A stretch of DNA of 64,000 bases from Nageia nagi (taxonomy: Eukaryota; Pinophyta), in the NCBI GenBank assembly GCA_050084985.1, contig JBITNC010000001.1, positions 201,128,001-201,192,000 on the forward strand, written 5' to 3'. The notes under the pieces were generated by a model that worked only from the letters and a program-made list of their open reading frames with translations, ran no database searches and was not told where the DNA came from. The position numbers and the translations under genes were made by a program. Positions 23,240-34,649 of the stretch are shown here, one piece after another. The first letter of the stretch is position 1. Each line of letters begins with the position of its first letter.

Positions 23240-24640
23240 TTGTCTCCTCAAATCCCTTTCAAAGCTATTCCATTATTAGCCATATTTAATTCTTCCTTGA
23301 AAAATATTTCACTTGATATAACTAGTTCAAGCATGGCTCAACCTACTTCTGCTCATTTCCTTCTTGGAATAATGGCTATTCTTTGGTTTTTGTTGCTAAA
23401 TCATTGGTTATTTCTTGAGCAACTTTCAAGATTTTGCCTAAATATGATGGCTCTGGAAAAACACCATATGACCACTATTAGGATGTTTCTCTTTTGATTT
23501 TATGTTTGGATATCATTGATAAAATGGTAAAGCCAAGATTGTTATCATATTCCTTTGAAGGCAAGGTACCTAAATGGTTTCAAACTCTCACCCCTTAATC
23601 TATAAATACCTAGAAAGAGTTATGTCAAGCTCTAATCAAAATATTATCTATTGATGGTGACGATAGTACCTTTATGAGCCTTATAGCATGTATCAAAAGG
23701 CATCCTCATTATTCTATTAATGATTTTAATATCATATTTGATAAAATATGAAAATCTATTATGGTTAGGATTAGAATAACAAATGCATAAGCTTTGGTAT
23801 ATTACAGGAAAGCCTTTCTCTCTTATCTTAATATCCTTATTATTTTGTCTAGAGATACTTTCTTAGATATCTACCAAATGGGTAAAAACTCTTAACATAC
23901 TTTGGTATCCTTTGAAATGATGCAACCAAGAACTATTAGGCCTTTATTTCTTAATATACCTCCTAAATAAGCCCCACAAATTGCATCCTAGAGTATTAGA
24001 CTTACCATCAGCTCCTAAACCTATTGTTTAGAATCAAGTACCAACACTGCTTGCTTTTTCTTCTATAAGTACAAATTTTGATTTCAAATCTTAGGAGGAG
24101 GAAAGGATAAGGCAATTAGAGGTAACTATCAGGAACCTTACTAATAATCTCACTCCATAAGAGAGGTAGAATCAAGGTTTCAATTACAAAAGATATGATA
24201 ATTAGTATCAACCTAGATTTCAACCTAGGAATAACCAACCAAAATAGCCAGTTGTTTCTAAACCAAATGATAATACTATTATGGTAAGTTTTGTAGAGAA
24301 TGATGCTATAGGTATTATAGAATGGTGCCCTCCATGTTTAGCTCCTCATTTTCTAGACTCATGTGCCATCTATCAACACTAGTGCTTGCACTTGCATTCA
24401 TACCAAATGGTGGAATCTGCATCAAGTCCTATTTCTAACCTTACCATGGTCAATTTTTGGCTTCCAGGCTATGCTAGAGAACATGCCAATTATGTACAAA
24501 CTAGAGCCTCATCTTCAACATCCTTGTAACTACCCCAAGTCATTGAGCAAAATCAATAGACCATTCCAGTGCAACCTCAACCAAAAAGAGCTAAGGATCC
24601 TATGATCCAACCATAGAATCAAGAAAATCAACTTATTGAA
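23240..24640 (+). pseudogene. gag of element D, broken
   Basis: The likely start is MAQPTSAHF at 23332. The core is readable across frames: TFKILPKYDGSGKTPYDHY near 23430, then KVPKWFQTLTP (the W-F particle motif) and ELCQALIKIL near 23620. The knuckle WCPPCLAPHFLDSC near 24330 is of the CX2CX3HX4C type. Many stops are present. The role is RNA binding and particle formation. Confidence 0.7.
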
Positions 24641-24904
24641 TAATTAGGCTATATTTCTCAAGATTTTGGTAATACTACCTTTGTAGCAATAAATCCCATT
24701 ATGACTAGAAAAGAAGTCCTAGAGAAGGAGAGGCCTCATCCATTAAGATATCCATTTATCACTAATCATCATAAGGAAAAGGCCACTTAGTAATTCAGAG
24801 CTTATCAACTAGAAAAATTAAGTAAGTTTTTCCCATATGCTGCATATAACTTATAGAAGAACTAAAAAATAACCATGTTTGATGCATTAGGGTTTCTAGG
24901 CTAG

Positions 24905-25546
24905 ATGGACCTTTTGCCAAAGGCTTTGAAATTTAAAAATAGTAAGAAAAGGGTAAATGAGGGTAATGTTATCTTTGAAATATATGATGATGTCCCTCTA
25001 GCTCCTATAGTTATAAGAAGACCCCCACCTTTTTATCTATCTCTTAGACTACAAGGTTGGGTTGTTAATAACTGCATGATAGATACTAGAGCTACTATTA
25101 TGATAATTCCCAAAGCAAGTGCGAATGAAATGAAGTTGTATATCACTAGATGCATTGATGGTGTCATACAATTAGATTCTTTCTCTGTAGACATTGTTGG
25201 TAGTGTTAAAGGAGTTTCAATAACCCTTAATGCATTCCTTGATATTTGTGTCATTCAAGATATTATTATTGTTAATCTTCTACCTTTGTTTGGAATTTGT
25301 TTGTCTAGAGAGTTCACTACCAAATTGGAAGGGTACTTAGTTTTAGATTATACACATCTTTTACTTCCCTTCCAAAATAAACAAGTCAAGATTTTGAATG
25401 AGGGTATAAAAAGTGTTCATCTTAAAAAGATCATAGAGAAAAACTATATGAATGGCCTTGAACCTATAGAAGTGTTTGAAATGGATACACTCAAAGAAAT
25501 ACTACTAACAACTAAAATCCTTTCAATAAATGACCTAAATTATTAG
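24905..25546 (+). pseudogene. aspartic protease of element D
   Basis: A 213-codon open stretch. It contains PPPFYLSLRLQGWVVNNCMI and the active site as MIDTRATIMIIPK, where Gly after Asp-Thr is Arg, so catalysis should be lost. The C-terminal half (LCLSREFTTKLEGYLVLDYTH-like segment) is shared with element E at 51418-51849. The long tail after the protease core leads to the archaeal-type RNase H, with a 15-bp gap. Confidence 0.75.
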
Positions 25547-25561
25547 GTCACAGACATTGGT

Positions 25562-26387
25562 ATGGGAAACTATTATTTTTATAAAAATATGGAACCAATT
25601 TCAATCACAACTAAAAGGGTGCATGAGGTATGGATAATGTACTTTGATAGAGCTAGTTGTAAATATGAATGTGGAGTTGGTGTTATTTTTAAATCACTAG
25701 AAGGACATATAAGAATATTCTCATTCAAATTTACATGGATTTGTACAAATAATGTTGCTCAATATGAAGCCCTTTATTTAGGGTTATCTAAGGAAATTAG
25801 TATGGGCATCAGATGTCTAATTATGCATGGTAATTCTAAAATGGTTATAAAGTAAGTAAGAAACTAGATTGGAAAACATCACTATTAAAGACCTACAAGA
25901 ATAGAGTATGGTATTTGTTAGAGTCATTCTTGAATAAAATTTTATATCTATCTCTAAAAGGTATAATCAAGTTATTAATGCACTTGCTAGCAAAGGGGAA
26001 CATTATAAACTAGCTCATTACAAAAGAGGAAGCTTTGGAATCAAAGTCCAAAATAGACCATCAATTCTTGATGCAACAAACTTCTATCAGGTATTTGACT
26101 TTGATGAATATATTATGAATTTTCCATTGGATGAAGCATTAGATTATACCTTTGGTATTGAAGAAATATCTGACTATTTCCAAGAGTTAGATATAATTGA
26201 ACTTAGAAATAATATCATACCAAAAGAATTACTCTCTTTTGAAATATTGTTTGATTTAGAGGATGTTCAAAAGGCCAAATCCTTGGCCATTCAAAAGGAA
26301 GGTAATATTGAGCTAGAATTAGAGCCTAGGAAGTATGTAAAAATTGGATCAAAATGCTCTAAAGAAGAAAAGAAAACCATTTTTTAG
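25562..26387 (+). pseudogene. archaeal-type RNase H of element D (before RT) and linker
   Basis: It reads VWIMYFDRASCKYECGVGVI, then SFKFTWICTNNVAQYEALYL and MHGNSKMVIK. This is the two-strand, helix and D..E..D layout of plant Tat aRNH. The first Asp and the Glu are present; the third acidic residue is Asn (HGNS for HGDS). The continuing part (25870-26100) has stops. The linker 26115-26387 is open. This domain lies between protease and RT, unlike element B, where it follows the RT-RNase H block. Confidence 0.78.
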
Positions 26388-27700
26388 ATTTATCATCAAT
26401 TTTTAGAAGTAATTGCCTGGACTTATAATGATCTAAAAACATATGAAAAAAGTGTGATCCAACATACCATTGAACTTGAACCAGAAGCCAAACCATATAG
26501 GATAAAATAAAGTTCGGTTAACCTAAAAATAAAAGAATCCATGAAGCAAGAATTAATTAAACTACTAGGTTCTAAAAGTATCTACCCTATCAAGCATTCC
26601 TCTTAGGTTGCTAATCTTGTTCTAGTAAGGAAAAAGAGTGGAGGATGTGTAGATTTTAGAAATTTGAACTACGTGTCTCTCAAGGATAATTATCCTCTTC
26701 CTCCCATGGAATAAATCCTGCATACAGTAGCTAGAGGTTGTTGCTTTTCCATGATTGATGGATACTTAAGATTCAATCAAATTTGGGTAAAAGATAAAAG
26801 ATTAGTACAAAATTGCATTCACAACCAAATGGTGGATATTTGGTTTTCAAAGGATGCCTTTTGGTCTTTCTAATGTGGGAGCTACTTTTCAAAGGGCTAT
26901 GGACCATGCATTTGGTGATCTGATAAATAAAATTATTCTAGTTTACTTAGATGATATCATAGTATTTTCTAAGAGTAGAAAGGATCACCAAGAACATCTT
27001 AGGCACATCTTTGAAAAATGTATAGAGTTTGGGATTTAAATCAAATCCAAAAAGTCTATTTTTATGGTTAATCAAGCAAAATTGGTTTGACATATTATTT
27101 TAGAAAAGAAATTAGCAATTGATCTAGATAGAGTGAAAGCTATTGAAGAACTACCACTCCCTTCCAACAAGAAGGCCTTGCAATATTTCCTTAGTCAAAT
27201 CAATTTTGTTAGAAAATTTATCAATGATTTTTTAGAAATTGTATCTCTAATTACTACAATGTTGAAGAAAGATGTTGTATTTTCTTGGTTAGAGGAAACA
27301 AAGCAAGTTTTTGAATACATTAAAAAGACTATAACAGAAGATTTTGTATTGAAAAACCAATATTTTTCAAATATTTTATTATGTATGCATATGGAGCAGA
27401 GAAAAGTATTATTGCAATTCTAGCATAGAAGGATGACCAAAAAGAAGAATATCCAATTGCCTTTCATAGCCAAACACTGCACTAACATCAAAAAAGGTAT
27501 TCATTTATTGAGAAGCAGTTGTTTTCCATAATGAAAGGACTTAAAAAATTTAAGAATTATGTGTCCCATAATAATATACTTGTATATACTATTCACCATG
27601 ATGTGAAAAATTATTTCATTCAAGGAGAATTGGATGAAGAAAAAGTTGGTTAGGTTAAAAAAATAATGGAATATGATGTAGAAATTAAACCAACCAAGAT
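26388..27700 (+). pseudogene. reverse transcriptase and RNase H of element D
   Basis: RT reads IQHTIELEPEAKPYR, VLVRKKSGGCVDFRNLN, DNYPLPPME, then MPFGLSNVGATFQRAMDHAF and ILVYLDDIIVFSKSRKDH with the YLDD site intact. The thumb region EELPLPSNKKALQYFLSQIN is followed by a gypsy-type RNase H (from FIMYAYGAEKSI near 27370 to NNILVYTIHHDV near 27590). Several stops lie between 26515 and 27090 and after 27423. Confidence 0.82.
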
Positions 27701-29080
27701 TATTAGGGGTAGGGCTCTCTATGAAAAAATAGCAAAGGCCTCACATATGATTGCTATTATTGAAGATTAAGAGCATCTTAATAAAGAAAGTTATTGGATA
27801 AAACAATTTATTTTTTATTTTTAAATAGGTAAATGTCCTAAATCCCTAAATAGGTTTCAAAAAACAAGATTCAAGCTCCAAGCTTTAAAGTTTGTTATGA
27901 TAGATGAAAATATTTATAGGAAAAACTTTGCTAAAACCCTATTAAGATGTGTGACTCATGATGAAGACCAAAGAATATTACATGAATTTCATTATGGATT
28001 CTTTGAAGGACATTATAGTGATCCAACTACTGTAGCAAAAGTATTACAAGCTAAGTACTATTAGACTAACATATTTTAGGATTCATTCAAGATAGCTCAG
28101 GAGTGTGACCAATGTAGTAGATATGTAGGAAAAAGAAGACAAGTAGTAATGCCTCTCAAACCTATGGTCATTGAGGAGCCCTTCCAACAATGGGGTATAG
28201 ATTTCATTAGTGTTATAAATCCTATTTCCTCAGTGGGCCATAAGTTTATTCTAGCTATAATAGATTATTTTACAACATGATCAGAAGCTATGCCATGTAA
28301 GAATGTAGATTAGGAGGCAATGATAGAGATGATCAAAAGGATAATTATTCTCTTTAGTATCCCATAGATTGTTGTATTAGATAATGGTCTTGCATTCATC
28401 AGAGTTAATTTGTTAGAATTTATTGCTGAGTATGGAATCTACTAGTTATTCTCTTCAAATTACTTCCTATAGGAAAATGAGCTACCTGAGTCAACAAATA
28501 AGAACTTAACCTGGATCATCAAGAGAACAATTGAAAGGAATCCTAGATAGTGGCATACATAGTTAGACTATGCATTATGAATGAACATGATTAGTATTAA
28601 ATCAGCTATCAAGACATTCCCTTATGCATTAGTATATGGTAAAATACAAATATTGCTAATTCATCTTGAGTTACTTGCATTAAAAATTATATGAGAGCTA
28701 GAAGACTACAACTTTGAACCACTACAAGCTAGATTTTATCAGCTCTTAAAGCTAAAAGAAGATTGAAACAAAGCATATGATTCTTTGTAGCATTGACAAA
28801 AGTAGTTAATAAATGATTGGACAAGAAGAAGTCTTCTCATGTAAAGTTTAAAATAGGATACATTATCTTCAAAAGGGATGAGAAAAGAGAAAATTCTGAG
28901 AGACATACTAAATTTGATTCTCTATGGAGTGAGCACTATATCATCACTTAAGCCATGCAAAATAACACCTTCAACTACAAGATATCATTAGATCCTAGGA
29001 ACTACCTATCCTAATAAACAAAATCTATTCAAAACATTACCAGGTAATAGGGTGATTTCATAACACCTACTAAAACTATA
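27701..29080 (+). pseudogene. integrase of element D
   Basis: The zinc-binding HHCC part reads HEFHYGFFEGHYS...CDQCSRYVG (27990-28130). The core has QWGIDFIS (Asp), VVLDNGLAF (Asp) and ENELPESTNKNLTW (Glu), so all three acidic residues survive. The C-terminal part is heavily broken, and reading is lost near 29080. Stops occur roughly every 60 codons. Confidence 0.75.
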
Positions 29081-29559
29081 TAAGGTAGAGATTGCTAATA
29101 AAAATAAAAATAAATAAATAAATTATTTATGTTTGTACATTCCTGTAGCCTAAGAACATTTCCCAAGGAGGTAGGTAGCTGTTAATGTGAACCATTAACT
29201 AGGCATGGTAAGGACCTAGAACTTACTTGGTAATAGTTTTCAATCAAAAGGATAACATTTAATGAGAGGATTTCATCGAATCTTCTAACTGCCATGTCTT
29301 ATCTCCTAGTTTGAATATGGCATGCTCCAAATTAATCCATTCCTACTTATTATCCACCAATTTGTACAATGCATGAACCTTGAAATTACTTGAAAATTAA
29401 TTTCCATTATTGATTACATCAACAACAAACCTTAGGCAAATAAAACATGTTCATTCACCCTCCTATTCCTCACTTAGCAAATTTTTGAGCAAAAGTCTTT
29501 AAGAGAACCTAAGCTTAGAGCATGTAGAGCAATTAAATGAAGAGAAAGGGAGTTGTAGA
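29081..29559 (+). other. spacer between pol and post-pol ORF of element D
   Basis: AT-rich, no domain visible. It includes AATAAAAATAAAAATAAATAAATAAA near 29098. Confidence 0.4.
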
Positions 29560-32545
29560 GTCTAGTATTGTAAAATTTCATGTCCTTGATGCTAGCCCAC
29601 ACCATAAAGAAGATTGTAGACACCATGATAATGACCAAGCAACCAACTAAGGCTAAACATGAGGGAGTAGATGTTGATTTCATTGCAATTCAAAAAGAAT
29701 ACCTAGAAAATGCTCTTGGCATCAATTGGATGGAGATGAGGGTGATTAATCACATAGATACTTGGCATGCCAATCCCATGTGGATCTTATTATAGCACTT
29801 GAAGCCCAAGGTTACGGGTAAGAGAAAATCACTTGTTGAGTCTAAGAGAGATATAATGATTGACTAGGGTCTGGCCTATTATGTGCCCTATGAATTGTTC
29901 ACTTATCCTAAGTTGTTGTGTACTATCACACTCAAGCATAGTCAATAGAGTTATGAGATTAAAGTTTTAAAGGATCAGCAATAAGAAGAAAAATGTGGTT
30001 CTAAACCTAAGTTGGTGTTAAATTATTCTCTTGAATCTATTGTACATGCCTTCATAGTTCTAGCTAATTGGACCTTTCACATAAAATAGTAGATTGATTT
30101 AAAGTGTAAAAGGGATGATTTTTATAAAAATGATGGAGAAATGCTAAACTAGATTGATGAGAGATATTAGGGGAGAACTAAAAAGCTCATGCAGAGCTAT
30201 GACATTGCCTCATTTGAGAAGGTCCAAGATAGAAAGGTGCTGCAATCATTAGTAATCATTCTTGAAAAGAAGACTCAAATAGAAGTAGATGAAGCCATGT
30301 TGAGAATGGCTTAAAATATTATAGAGAGACATGTCTGCTATGATTTCCTTGCCTTCATTTCAAATGAAATGAGAAGAAATCTTTCAAAATTAAGAAATCA
30401 AATTTTTAGCATTCTTCTTATTTATGGTGGCTACTGGTCCATCACAATCTTGAGAAATTTGTGGAAGCAAGACTTTAAGTGGAACCTGCTACCCTAACCA
30501 CATGATCTGCACCAATTGATTTAAGGGTCCTTGTATTAACCAAGTTGCATGGGTCATCCTATGAGTTTATAAACAAATTCTATGCATCGATGGCAAAGAT
30601 ACTAATAGGAAAGCCACCTAATAGGATATGCTAGACCACCATATAGGAGCTACAAGGAGGGAATAAGATAGGTGCTTAGTATTTGTTGAAGGATTGGACT
30701 ATTATCATAAGGTATGGATAATTTGAAAAGCCATTTTTCCTACCCTAATTTGTTACTACCCAACTGTATTGTATAGAAATAGGTAGGCAAATATGTGCTA
30801 TAGAGACCAAATATGGGTTTGGGGGTAATTTCAAACCCATTATCAACATATCGACTATTACAAAAAAATTTTACTTTGTTAGAAATAGGCTATAAAGATA
30901 GCATAGCTGAGTTTGTTATATGGAATTTTAAGTTAGAAATGGTGGATGCCCCTTGGATGTATGACCCGCCAAGGGAAATTACAAAGAAGTCAAATAAAAA
31001 GCACCCAAATTTTGCCCATGAGTCCAGGACCCAGATAAAGTATTTTGTAAATCATACTGAGTAGGAAGTTGAGGTGTCTCTAAAGTGGAATTTGGAACTT
31101 TGAATAAGTCATGGTTAACCCTTAAGGGTATCAAGAGGTACATAGACTTGGAGATCAAACAAAAATAATTTTTCCTAAATGTGGAGGTGTTGGACCAATT
31201 GAGAGATGAGTTGGGCTAGGGGCCTAATAAGATCCATTATTTTACCAAGTTTAGATTTGAATACACCACTAAGATCCATCATGTTGAAAAATAATTGTTT
31301 GGTGAATTCAACTATGATAAATATTAGGAATCCCAATATACATAAGACGCACTGACATAAATGGGAAAACCTCTCCTACCTAATTTCCAAGGGAAATTAG
31401 AAAGGGGAGAAAAGACAAAAGAGTATATAGAATCATTTGGTTCAAAATAGTTGACAAAAAAAAGAAGAATTCAAACTATGGTGTAAGCCCATGAAGAGCA
31501 AGCCCTAGAGGAAGAAGAGAAGAAACCCAAGATGAAGCCTTGGACCACATAATAATGGGTGCCTAGGAGTACATAAATTCCATCTCCCAAAGTTAGTTAA
31601 GAGATGCTTGAGACAATAATGGGGAAACAAAAATGTTTGATGCTGAAGAGACCCAAAGCATAGACATCATTATCTACCAAGATGCATGGGAAGAAATGGG
31701 GGATGAGGTCCAACAAGGAAAGGGTAATGTACTTGGTATGGGTGGTACTATAGCAATAGAAGATAGAGTGAGCAAAGATGATGACAATGATTATGAGGAC
31801 CCAATGAAGAGAAAGGACTTTGACCTAATAGATAAGACTCCTAAAAAGGAGAATCCATTAGAAGAGGAAGAAGGAGAGGTTGAAGTATTAGATTCAAATC
31901 CTAGGAAGGAAGAACAACTTGTACAATAAACTTTGACACCTATTTTAGGAGTAAGCACACCATAACATTCTTTAATTCCATTTTCTACAACCTCACAAGA
32001 TAAGATTAAAAGTAATTTTTCAACATAAGTAGTAGATCCCATTAACTAGGAAACTTTTTTCAATAAAATCCTTGTGCTCCCAGACCAATAATCCAAAATT
32101 TTGAGTAGAGTTACAGAAATAGGAGACATTAAGATCACCCAAATGCCTTTTAAATAAGGGAAACTATATACCACTCCCATGGTAATCCTAAATGTAAATA
32201 TGCAAAGTGCCCCAATCATAGATCATCTAGGTTCCTTATAAATACTTCTATGGTGGCTAGCAAAAGCCTCCAGGCTATGGAGAATAGGATAGATAAACTA
32301 AATAAGAAGATAGATTAGTATAGAAGGGACTTATCCCTTAAACATAACATAATTATTGGGTTGTAGAATCAAAATAAAGATTTATTAGAAAAATTAGAGA
32401 AGCAAAGGTATGAATTCAAGAAGAGCCTAGTAGAAAGCAAAGATAAGTTGGATAAAATAAATAAATAAATAGAAGATTTCAAAGCTCAAGCTGTAGTAAT
32501 AGATAGTCAAAAGACCAAATCCTTAAAGTTACATTATATTGATCT
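29560..32545 (+). pseudogene. post-pol ORF remnant of element D, coiled-coil end
   Basis: About 1000 codons can be followed with stops, frame changes and open pieces at 29580-29795, 30813-31064 and 31633-31929. The middle piece reads GVISNPLSTYRLLQKNFTLL and DAPWMYDPPREITKKS. The acidic piece reads DKTPKKENPLEEEEGEVEVL. The last 250 bp encode a heptad-rich stretch (NKDLLEKLEKQRYEFKKSL). I recognise no family. Its place after integrase in the same orientation and its low stop density suggest a former element gene. Element E has a counterpart region of similar length with a coiled-coil end, although direct sequence similarity was not convincing by eye. Confidence 0.45.
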
Positions 32546-32559
32546 ATAGGAATGTATTT

Positions 32560-32905
32560 GATTTTACCCTTTTACTAAATGCTCTTTTAGCCTTGCATGA
32601 TATGTTTTTTGATATTTTTCATCCCATATAAATTTAACATCCTTTTTCAATAAGTGAGTGAAAGGAAAACATTTATATCTAGGTTGTCAAATGAATCTTC
32701 TTACTAAATTTATCTTACCTTAGAGGCTTCTTAATTGTTTCAGATTCTTTGGAGGTGGCATACTAGCAATGGCATTTACCTGTTTGGGATCCACCTCAAT
32801 ACCTCTTTTTAAAACCATAAATCCTAGTAACTTTCCTAAAGTAACACGAAAAGCACACTTTTGTAATTTAAGTCTAAGCTTGTATTTTTTAAGAATACTA
32901 TTAAT
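32560..32905 (-). pseudogene. RT fragment of element F, left of the E insertion
   Basis: It reads SILKKYKLRLKLQKCAFRVT, GFMVLKRGIEVDPKQVNAIA and SMPPPKNLKQLRSL, then, after a shift, CFPFTHLLKKDVKFIWDEKY. This is the palm-thumb boundary of a Tat-like RT. It continues the RT of F that breaks off at LLEEVF at 55406. Reading ends at about 32560, where element D sequence begins. Confidence 0.82.
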
Positions 32906-34335
32906 AGGATTTTTTGAATGATCAGGTGCTCATGTATCACTAATAAAGTATCCTCCTATGGAAATAATCACTAGGAGAAGTAATTCAATCTTTGGAGCCA
33001 ATTGATTCTACTTTTTTTTTTATTTTGATGGGACTCTAATCAAAGGACAAATGTTATAATGAAATAAAAGGGTATAGGAAAACCAAAAGAGGTAAAATTA
33101 TAGGGTGCTAGAAAGAAAGAAAGACAAGTGTCTAGCCCAAGTGTCCATTAAAGTAACTTGTACTGGTCAAAGTGTCCAAACTAGTAGCCACCAAGATAAA
33201 GAATGTCATTCTAAGCCACCAAAACTTAAATGAATGCTTTGCAGATACAGATCAATTATTGACTTAATTCAACATCCATGTAGTGCATATAAGCATATAA
33301 CACAATAATTTAAGAACAAGATAAAGTAAATCATTTATAGAGATCAAGAAGCTTAATTCATTAAGTAATAAGTACAAAGTACAAGCTACATCACAAGGGA
33401 CAAACATCTCCGTTATTCAACTATTCATACATCAATCAAGGAGGCATATATAGCATTGATCATCAAAATATCTACTAACAGAAATAACTAACTAGTCCTT
33501 ATAAAATCATCTTTTACATATAACAATAACTATCATCAACTAAAGAGAATCTTATTACAATATCCAACTAAGATCTTCTTGTGAACTCATCCACCATGTT
33601 ATCTTAAAAAATTACTAGCATTAGTGAATTTGGTTAAGGCTATCGGAGCATCTTTCCACCTAGTCACTTTTTGAATCTTCAATTCTAAAATTAACACATT
33701 TAGTTGGTGTAGAGTGTTGAACTATGTGTGACACTAAGAAGGGGGGGTGAATTAGTGTAAATTAAAACATTAACCAACTATAAAAATCTAGCAACCAAAC
33801 ACAATCACAAAAGCATGCATTGTATAACATAAGGTTTATAGCCACTTCTTGATCTTCAATTTTGACTTTGACACATTTGGTTGGTGTAGAGGATTTAGTT
33901 TTCCTACATTCTGGTAAAATTAGTTTATTTTTAACATCATTGCACTTTGGTTGATCTGAACCATATAATCATATCACACAAAAATTCTTGCACTCTGATA
34001 GTATATTTAGGAATTCAATTTCCCTAGGTTCTAGCATAACCAAATTCCTTGCAATACAAATAAAGTTAATAGACTTTGGTAATAGCAAAACATGTATAAT
34101 ATTCTTGCATTCTAGTGGAACTCATCTCTTATCAATTTCTCTAAGTTTTAATGATATAAATCATCATATAACATCTCCATACTCTAGTGGAGTTAAATAA
34201 TTACCAACCTCTTTGAACTCTGGAAAAATTCTTCTTCTTACTTTACTAAGTATATTATTTTAGATGCACATAAGTAAGAGATACCAAAACTTTACTTTCC
34301 TCTTATAACTTTAAAAACCAAAATGTGTATAAATT
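32906..34335 (-). repeat. 3' LTR of element E (about 1.43 kb)
   Basis: It matches 54146-55405 over its length: GTATCACTAATAAAGTATCC near the left end, GGAGGCATATATAGC in the middle, GAGATACCAAAACTTTACTT near the right end. Ends are approximate because the termini are decayed. It is about 170 bp longer than its partner because of an insertion at 33690-33865. Confidence 0.8.
33690..33865. repeat. extra segment inside the E 3' LTR
   Basis: It is absent from the partner LTR. The outer parts are near-duplicates (ATCTTCAATTYT, then ACACATTTRGTTGGTGTAGA) and enclose a block that includes TGTGACACTAAGAAGGGGGG and TGAATTAGTGT. It looks like a small insertion accompanied by a local duplication. Confidence 0.55.
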
Positions 34336-34649
34336 CTTGTAGCTAATTGGTTGATATGTGCCACCTGATCATGAACTTAGACTGTACACTGAGGATGTCA
34401 TGTCTTCTTCCTATAGTATAGACTAAACAAGGGTCTAGTATTCATCAGTTGGAGGCTCAAAAATTTGTACAATAATTGCAAATGAGATGAATTGGTTCAC
34501 TAGCCAATTTTTGATATTGGGACAAACTCAGATCAATTATTTTACTCAATACTATACCTTACACATTTCTTTGGCATAATATAAGAACTTTTCATTAACA
34601 TTTTGGGTTTACCATTCTTCAAATAATTTAGCATCAACCTTATCATAAG

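Larger units (their letters stand above)
21357..32545 (+). mobile_element. Ty3/gypsy element D, 5' LTR to post-pol region
   Basis: Plus-strand order: LTR, primer site, gag, protease, archaeal-type RNase H, RT, RNase H, integrase, post-pol ORF remnants. No copy of the LTR is found at the right end. Instead D meets minus-strand RT sequence of element F at about 32550. Stops occur throughout all ORFs, so it is old. It belongs with element E to one clade, sharing IQHTIELE before RT, an RPxPFYxSLxLQG start to protease and CX2CX3HX4C gag knuckles. Confidence 0.8.

Noticed and set aside
32906-32918. Target-site duplication for element E
   Set aside because: TATT-like bases occur on both sides, but the LTR ends are too decayed to define a duplication.
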